A stretch of DNA of 8,479 bases from Chloroflexota bacterium (GTDB taxonomy: Bacteria > Chloroflexota > Dehalococcoidia > Lucifugimonadales > Lucifugimonadaceae): contig VXTA01000161.1 of NCBI GenBank assembly GCA_009837685.1, positions 1 to 8,479 of the forward strand. Direction: 5' to 3'. A program made the position numbers and the translations under genes. This document shows, piece after piece, positions 6,126 to 8,479 of the stretch; the first letter of the stretch is position 1; every line of letters begins with the position of its first letter. The notes beneath the pieces are model-generated. The model worked only from the letters and a program-made list of their open reading frames with translations. It had not been told where the DNA came from and did no database searches.

Positions 6126-6608
6126 ATGTCAAACGGCGACGCGGTAGCTTACCGTTCTCATATTCGATTACAGAGGATTAAAGGGCCTTTCCGGATCGCG
6201 CACTTACCGATCGACGGCGAGGTGAAGTTCGGCGTTCACTCAGAGGTCGCGGAGCATTACGGAGTTAGCCCCGACATCTCCGAACCGCACGCCACGACTT
6301 TGGATTACATCGTCGCCGCCACCAGCGGCTGAATGACCGGCACCTTCGGCGGCGCCCTTGAGGCGCGCGGTATACCGGCAGGAGAAGGCTATCTCGAATC
6401 CGACACCATCGGCGAGATAGAGAAAGAAGGCAACGTCCTCGTCATCAAGCGCATCAACATCACCTACCAGCTGAAGATCGATCCAGAACTTCTCGAAGAA
6501 AAGCGAGACGCCATCGACCGCGTGATGCGTGTCCACCCCAACTCATGCCCAGTCTATCGGAGCATATCGGGCAGTATCGACATTTCGGCAAGGTTGGAGT
6601 TGGTGTAA
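6126..6608 (+). CDS. OsmC-like peroxiredoxin with in-frame TGA at the catalytic Cys position (probable selenoprotein)
   Basis: OsmC/Ohr proteins reduce peroxides with two conserved cysteines. Here one frame runs from ATG 6126 to TAA 6606-6608 and is broken only by TGA at 6330-6332. Read through, the protein has 160 residues, normal for the family. The TGA is residue 69 in AATSG-U-MTGTFGGALEARG, exactly where OsmC proteins have the first cysteine at the start of the long central helix (pattern aaLagC...). The second cysteine is present as Cys141 in HPNSCPVYRS, matching the family's CPV.R. A GGAAAGAG stretch provides the ribosome-binding site. Both halves are needed for the fold, and both retain sensible coding sequence. 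A stem-loop just after the TGA could be a SECIS. OsmC-like selenoproteins have been reported from marine metagenomes. Alternatives are a nonsense mutation, an assembly error or a TGA-recoding code. The last is unlikely because TGA serves as an ordinary stop elsewhere in the window. Confidence 0.78.
6336..6371 (+). promoter_or_regulatory. Candidate bacterial SECIS stem-loop downstream of TGA
   Basis: By hand folding, ACCGGCACCUU (6336-6346) pairs with GAGGCGCGCGGU (6360-6371): four pairs, a bulged G, two pairs, one A-C mismatch, then four pairs ending in a U-G. Inside the loop, GGC 6348-6350 can pair with GCC 6354-6356, leaving a GGC triloop whose first two bases are G. That loop begins 18 bases after the TGA. 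Bacterial SECIS elements typically have a G in the first two apical positions at about this distance. A competing hairpin, 6352-6356 with 6362-6366, is also possible. No folding energy was computed. Confidence 0.5.
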
Positions 6609-6646
6609 CGAGGCCCTCAGCGTTCGCGTCAGGATCACTCACCGAC

Positions 6647-7039
6647 TCAACTAACCTGTTGAATTAACTCAATCCGAATGTCACCGGGTGCGGCGATGAA
6701 CCCGATCTTTCGACCGTCTGGAAGCGCGATCGGGCCTTCCTGGACCTCAGCGCCCATCTCGGTTAGACGTGCCAAATCAGCATCCATGTCCTCAGTGTCG
6801 AAACCGAAGTGCTCCAAACCGAAGTGCGGTTTCGCATCCCCAGGTCCCAGGGTCTCACCCGTGCGCTCGTTGGAGATGTTGATCGCCAGTCCACCTTCGG
6901 TCTGGGTGACGATGAAGCGGTCACCGAAGTCCCGCACCGTGTCTGACATGATTTGAACGTTGAAGGCTTCGACGAACCAGTTGGCGGTCTTCTCGGGGTC
7001 GGATGACTTCAGGTGGATGTGGTTAACGAGATAGGGCAT
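6647..7039 (-). CDS. VOC-superfamily (glyoxalase/dioxygenase fold) protein
   Basis: This 130-residue protein is a single vicinal-oxygen-chelate module pair (two beta-alpha-beta-beta-beta units), the length typical of small VOC proteins. Candidate metal ligands are His7/His9 in the first strand (NHIHLKS), His77 in FGLEHFGFDTED, and Glu124 in the last strand IRIELIQ. The loop LPDGRKIGFIAAPGDIRIEL is typical of the second module. The substrate cannot be assigned, and glyoxalase, epimerase, dioxygenase or resistance functions are all possible. ATG at 7039 is chosen over the in-frame TTG at 7069 because GGAGAG lies seven bases upstream and homologous sequence begins at MPYLVNHI. It lies 98 bases downstream of the Fe-S oxidoreductase stop on the same strand, so it may have its own promoter or share transcription. 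Its 3' end converges on the OsmC-like gene with 38 bases between. Confidence 0.87.
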   Translation of the reverse strand: MPYLVNHIHLKSSDPEKTANWFVEAFNVQIMSDTVRDFGDRFIVTQTEGGLAINISNERTGETLGPGDAKPHFGLEHFGFDTEDMDADLARLTEMGAEVQEGPIALPDGRKIGFIAAPGDIRIELIQQVS

Positions 7040-7046
7040 GGACTGT

Positions 7047-7052
7047 CTCTCC
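7047..7052 (-). promoter_or_regulatory. Ribosome-binding site of the VOC-family gene
   Basis: On the minus strand this reads GGAGAG, seven bases before the ATG at 7039. It is the strongest Shine-Dalgarno sequence in the window and fixes the VOC gene start. Confidence 0.75.
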
Positions 7053-7137
7053 ATCGATGTTCGTTTCAACTACATCAAGTGTAAGCGAATTCGTACCTCA
7101 TCCTAACTGGTCAGTCCTTCGTAGACGATCTGAGACC

Positions 7138-8479
7138 CTACGTCGCCTCGTCAACAATCTCGATCAGATCTTGGGCGCGTTTTCTGTCCTGTTGACCCTT
7201 GGCAGAGATGCCTTCTTCAAACATCTGGAGACAGAAGGGACAAGAAACCGCGACAGTGTCTGTATCGGTCTCCAAGAAGTGATCGGTACGGATGTGATTG
7301 ACGCGTTCCCCTGACTCCTCCATCCACATCCTTCCTCCGCCAGCGCCACAGCAGAATCCACGAGAACGACACTGCGACATCTCTCGCACTTCGACACCCA
7401 GTACAGCCTTCGCTATAGCCCGCGGTTGGTCGTAAATGTCATTGTGCCGCCCAAGGTAGCAAGAATCGTGATACGTAATCTCATTAACCCCGTTTTGCGA
7501 CGTTGTATCAACGTCCGATATTGAGAGTCGTCCTTCAGAGATCAACCGATCCACATACTCGGTGTAGTGCAGCACCTCAACGTCCCAATCCACATCGAAA
7601 CCCTCGGCGACCTGCGAGTATTCGTTGCGCATCGTATTGAAACAATGCGGACAAGTGGTCAGGACCGTCTTGATGCCGTAACCGTTGATCGTCTCAATGT
7701 TCTGTCCGGCAAGAATCTGGAATAGATACTCGTTGCCCATGCGACGCGCCGGATCGCCAGTGCATGTTTCTTGCGCCCCTAACACCGCAAAATTGACCTT
7801 GGCCTTCTTGAGCACCGATGCCATGGCCTGAGTCACACTAACGCCTCGTTCTACTAAAGCGCCAGTGCAACCGACCCAGAACAGAACCTCCGCGTTCGGA
7901 TTTTCGTCAATTGTCGGGACTCCCTCCATCCCTTCGAGCCAAGATTCCCTAGTCAGCGTCGTCCCGCTCCACGGATGACCACGCTGCTCCATAGACTGCA
8001 GGGCTGTTAAAGCCGTGTCAGGGGCAGACGCTTGCTCCAGCATCAAGTAACGACGCATATCGACAATCGAGTCGATATGCGAGATACCGACCGGACATGC
8101 CTCGACGCATGCCGCGCACGTTGTGCATGACCACAGAACCTCCTCACCGACTGCGTCGCTAACCATCGACGTAGAAGGTGCCGGAGCAGATTCCCCCGCA
8201 ACTGCCGCGCCGATCAACTCCGGTGCGCGTTGCTCCATATACCCGCGCATATCTTGAATCACCTTACGCGGCGACAACGGCTTTCCAGACGCCCACGCCG
8301 GGCAGTTGTCTTGACACCTCCCACAGTTCGTACAGGCGTCGTAGCTCAAGAGCTGTTGCCATGTTAGGTCTTTTATGTCGGTCGCACCAAACGACTCCAA
8401 TGTTTCGAAGTCGCCCATCGGTTTCAGTGCGCCGCGTGGCCGCAATGGGCGTAAGTAAAAATTGAGCGACGAGACAAAG
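7138..8479 (-). CDS. FadF/EMO-like iron-sulfur oxidoreductase (HdrD-type CCG domains), 5' partial
   Basis: The visible 446 residues are the C-terminal part of a membrane Fe-S protein of the FadF/EMO type, which links electron-transfer flavoprotein to menaquinone. The frame is open to the right edge. The TTG at 8445 is not a start, since the preceding residues (FVSSLNFYLRP) continue the family's linker after an N-terminal nitrate-reductase-gamma-like membrane domain, which lies outside. Two [4Fe-4S] motifs are seen: CTNCGRCQDNCP (8299-8334) and CTTCAACVEACP (8092-8127). Two CCG domains follow. The first has a Cys in VGCTG, then ETCTGDPARR (single Cys, not CC) and CPHC. The second is complete, with DSCY, FCCGAGGGRMW and CPFC, able to hold a non-cubane cluster as in HdrB/HdrD. 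Related proteins are GlpC, LutA and DsrK-like subunits, but spacing and linker favour the FadF/EMO group. The natural partner (EtfAB) is not in the window. Confidence 0.87.
   Translation of the reverse strand, partial: FVSSLNFYLRPLRPRGALKPMGDFETLESFGATDIKDLTWQQLLSYDACTNCGRCQDNCPAWASGKPLSPRKVIQDMRGYMEQRAPELIGAAVAGESAPAPSTSMVSDAVGEEVLWSCTTCAACVEACPVGISHIDSIVDMRRYLMLEQASAPDTALTALQSMEQRGHPWSGTTLTRESWLEGMEGVPTIDENPNAEVLFWVGCTGALVERGVSVTQAMASVLKKAKVNFAVLGAQETCTGDPARRMGNEYLFQILAGQNIETINGYGIKTVLTTCPHCFNTMRNEYSQVAEGFDVDWDVEVLHYTEYVDRLISEGRLSISDVDTTSQNGVNEITYHDSCYLGRHNDIYDQPRAIAKAVLGVEVREMSQCRSRGFCCGAGGGRMWMEESGERVNHIRTDHFLETDTDTVAVSCPFCLQMFEEGISAKGQQDRKRAQDLIEIVDEAT

Noticed and set aside
6240..6536. 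98-residue minus-strand open frame opposite the TGA site
   Set aside because: I considered it as the real gene that would make the TGA irrelevant. It has no family motif, whereas the plus frame shows both OsmC halves on either side of the TGA.
6333..6608. The stretch after the TGA as a separate gene starting at ATG 6333
   Set aside because: It lacks a convincing ribosome-binding site and would encode only the second half of the OsmC fold. The first half lies in the same frame directly upstream, so one recoded gene explains both parts better.

Overview
The window is a compact, gene-dense stretch of prokaryotic chromosome with roughly balanced base composition. It has no tRNA, rRNA, CRISPR array or insertion sequence that I can see. 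Most genes look bacterial: a FadF/EMO-type iron-sulfur membrane oxidoreductase, a TrkH/TrkA potassium system, fused prephenate dehydratase-ACT, and an OsmC-family gene with an in-frame TGA at its catalytic position. The first gene is an archaeal-type phosphopantothenate synthetase, which is unexpected in a bacterium. My best guess is an uncultured, probably aquatic bacterium such as a SAR202-like Chloroflexota. This rests on remembered family resemblance only, and an archaeon with bacterial-type genes is not excluded.

Layout. Bases 1-740 (+) hold the 3' part of the phosphopantothenate synthetase. Bases 864-5545 (+) form one probable operon: trkH, a trkA-type RCK gene, a universal-stress-protein gene, a short degenerate RCK gene, a second full RCK gene, and pheA. 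The internal gaps are short, with a 4-base overlap between the first RCK gene and the stress-protein gene and an 11-base overlap between the last RCK gene and pheA. Bases 5583-6032 (-) encode a small ICMT/PEMT-family membrane methyltransferase convergent with pheA. Bases 6126-6608 (+) encode the OsmC-like protein interrupted by TGA. Bases 6647-7039 (-) encode a VOC-fold protein, and 7138-8479 (-) encode the C-terminal part of the Fe-S oxidoreductase, which runs off the right edge. No gene-free gap exceeds about 125 bases.

How the genes work together. TrkH is the potassium-translocating membrane subunit, and the RCK proteins should form its cytoplasmic nucleotide-sensing ring. The stress-protein-like gene is translationally coupled to the first RCK gene and may be a regulatory partner. 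PheA makes phenylpyruvate for phenylalanine synthesis and seems only to share transcription with the transport genes. The Fe-S oxidoreductase probably passes electrons from an electron-transfer flavoprotein to membrane quinone.

The most notable item is the OsmC-like gene. Its TGA falls where the family has its peroxidatic cysteine, the second conserved cysteine is intact, and a stem-loop that could be a bacterial SECIS element begins three bases after the TGA. I read it as a probable selenoprotein.
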